This document shows, in pieces, positions 5,651 to 6,383 of a stretch of DNA of 6,383 nucleotides; the first letter of the stretch is position 1; the number at the start of each line of letters is the position of its first letter. The DNA comes from Candidatus Schekmanbacteria bacterium GWA2_38_11 (GTDB lineage Bacteria > Schekmanbacteria > GWA2-38-11), in contig MGDB01000036.1 of assembly GCA_001790645.1 (NCBI GenBank), positions 1,528 through 7,910 of the forward strand. The letters run 5' to 3'. Position numbers and translations under genes: made by a program. Below the pieces are notes generated by a model that was not told where the DNA came from, did no database searches, and saw only the letters and a program-made list of their open reading frames with translations.

Positions 5651-6383
5651 TTATTTCTTCAAGATATCCTTCAATGCATTTACCAAAAGATTAATGTTAT
5701 CTTTGTTGGAAGAATAGCCCATTAAACCTATTCTCCATATTTTACCTCCTAAAACCCCTAACCCACCACCGATTTCGATGTCATATTGGTCAAGAAGCCT
5801 TTTTCTTACATCCTTATCATTTACACCCGCAGGGATTAATACGGAATTTAATGACGGAAGCCTGTATTTCTCTTCAACCAGATAATTAATCCCGATCTCT
5901 CCTAATTTTTCAGAAAGGAATTTATAATTTTCAAAATGACGTTTAAACCTTGCTTCAAGTCCTTCCTCAATGATTAATCTTAATGCTTCTCTTAAGGCAT
6001 AGATCATTGATATAGGTGCTGTATGATGGTACACTCTCTCGGAACCCCAGTATTTTTCAATCATTGTCAGATCAAAATACCAGCTTGGAATCTTCGTCTT
6101 TCTCCCTTTCATTACTTCAATAGCTCTCTCATTGACAGTAAAAGGTGAAATACCAGGAGGGCAGCTCAAGCACTTCTGTGTCCCACTGTAGGATACATCA
6201 ATCATCCACTCATCAACCTTAACAGGTACACCTCCTAATGAGGTAACCGTATCGACAATAAACAGGGCACCATTTTCTTTTGCGAGTTTTCCCAATCCTT
6301 CAATTGGCTGCAAAACCCCTGTAGATGTTTCTGCATGCACTATTGCTACAGCCTTAAAGCGGTCTTTTTTTAACTCCTCCTCG
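5651..6383 (-). CDS. alanine-glyoxylate / serine-pyruvate aminotransferase family protein, 5' end missing
   Basis: The frame stays open through 6383, so the gene begins beyond the right edge. The GTG at 6338-6340 is an internal valine in the conserved AIVHAETSTG motif, not a start. 243 residues are visible of a family length near 380-390. This is a fold-type I, class V PLP aminotransferase using alanine or serine as donor and glyoxylate or pyruvate as acceptor. Numbering from the right edge: HAETSTG contacts PLP; Asp44 in VDTVTSLGG pairs with the pyridine nitrogen; Lys70 in SGTQKCLSCPPG is the Schiff-base lysine; Arg217 in WRIGLMG is the carboxylate-binding arginine. Relatives include serine-glyoxylate aminotransferase, 2-aminoethylphosphonate aminotransferase and the large subunit of some soluble hydrogenases by annotation history. 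The WRIGLMG end and SGTQK motif favour the AGT branch. It is the first visible gene of the minus-strand group, 165 bp before the kinase. Confidence 0.92.
   Translation of the reverse strand, partial: EEELKKDRFKAVAIVHAETSTGVLQPIEGLGKLAKENGALFIVDTVTSLGGVPVKVDEWMIDVSYSGTQKCLSCPPGISPFTVNERAIEVMKGRKTKIPSWYFDLTMIEKYWGSERVYHHTAPISMIYALREALRLIIEEGLEARFKRHFENYKFLSEKLGEIGINYLVEEKYRLPSLNSVLIPAGVNDKDVRKRLLDQYDIEIGGGLGVLGGKIWRIGLMGYSSNKDNINLLVNALKDILKK

Noticed and set aside
6338..6340. GTG as the start of the aminotransferase
   Set aside because: Upstream codons to the window edge continue the conserved AIVHAETSTG motif without a stop; the gene simply runs off the window.

Overview
The window comes from an AT-rich bacterial chromosome. 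A c-type cytochrome with a Sec signal peptide, Shine-Dalgarno sequences of the AGGAGG type, a sigma70-like promoter and a peptidoglycan-recycling type enzyme all fit a bacterium with respiratory cytochromes. Low G+C and repeat-built spacers suggest an uncultured or environmental lineage rather than a well-known model species, but the sequence alone does not fix the phylum. No mobile-element gene, tRNA, rRNA or CRISPR array was seen.

Layout. Bases 1-1131 (+) carry a DUF1343/NamZ-family protein whose N-terminus lies outside the window. Bases 1132-1523 are an AT-rich gap holding a 9-bp spaced inverted repeat and a plausible promoter. Bases 1524-1985 (+) encode a small exported cytochrome c with two CxxCH motifs. 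The rest is on the minus strand and converges on the cytochrome gene. In transcription order it holds an alanine-glyoxylate/serine-pyruvate type aminotransferase (cut by the right edge), an FGGY sugar kinase, a zinc-dependent medium-chain dehydrogenase of the sorbitol/threonine dehydrogenase type, and a class II (fuculose-phosphate type) aldolase.

How the genes may work together. Dehydrogenase, kinase and class II aldolase are the three activities needed to oxidise a polyol to a ketose, phosphorylate it and split it into DHAP and a short aldehyde. The aminotransferase could use a 2-carbon product after oxidation to glyoxylate. This is inference from co-orientation and family membership; no substrate can be read from the sequence. 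The gene spacings (165, 181 and 114 bp) are wide for one tight operon.

The least ordinary part is the non-coding DNA between the minus-strand genes. The spacer at 3778-3958 is almost filled by a 160-bp inverted-repeat element (3801-3960). Its arms are built from degenerate 8-bp units and its centre from degenerate 7-bp units. The spacer at 5486-5650 is also built from degenerate 7-bp units with an inverted repeat, and shares an exact 10-mer with the first. They look like two members of a dispersed short-repeat family.
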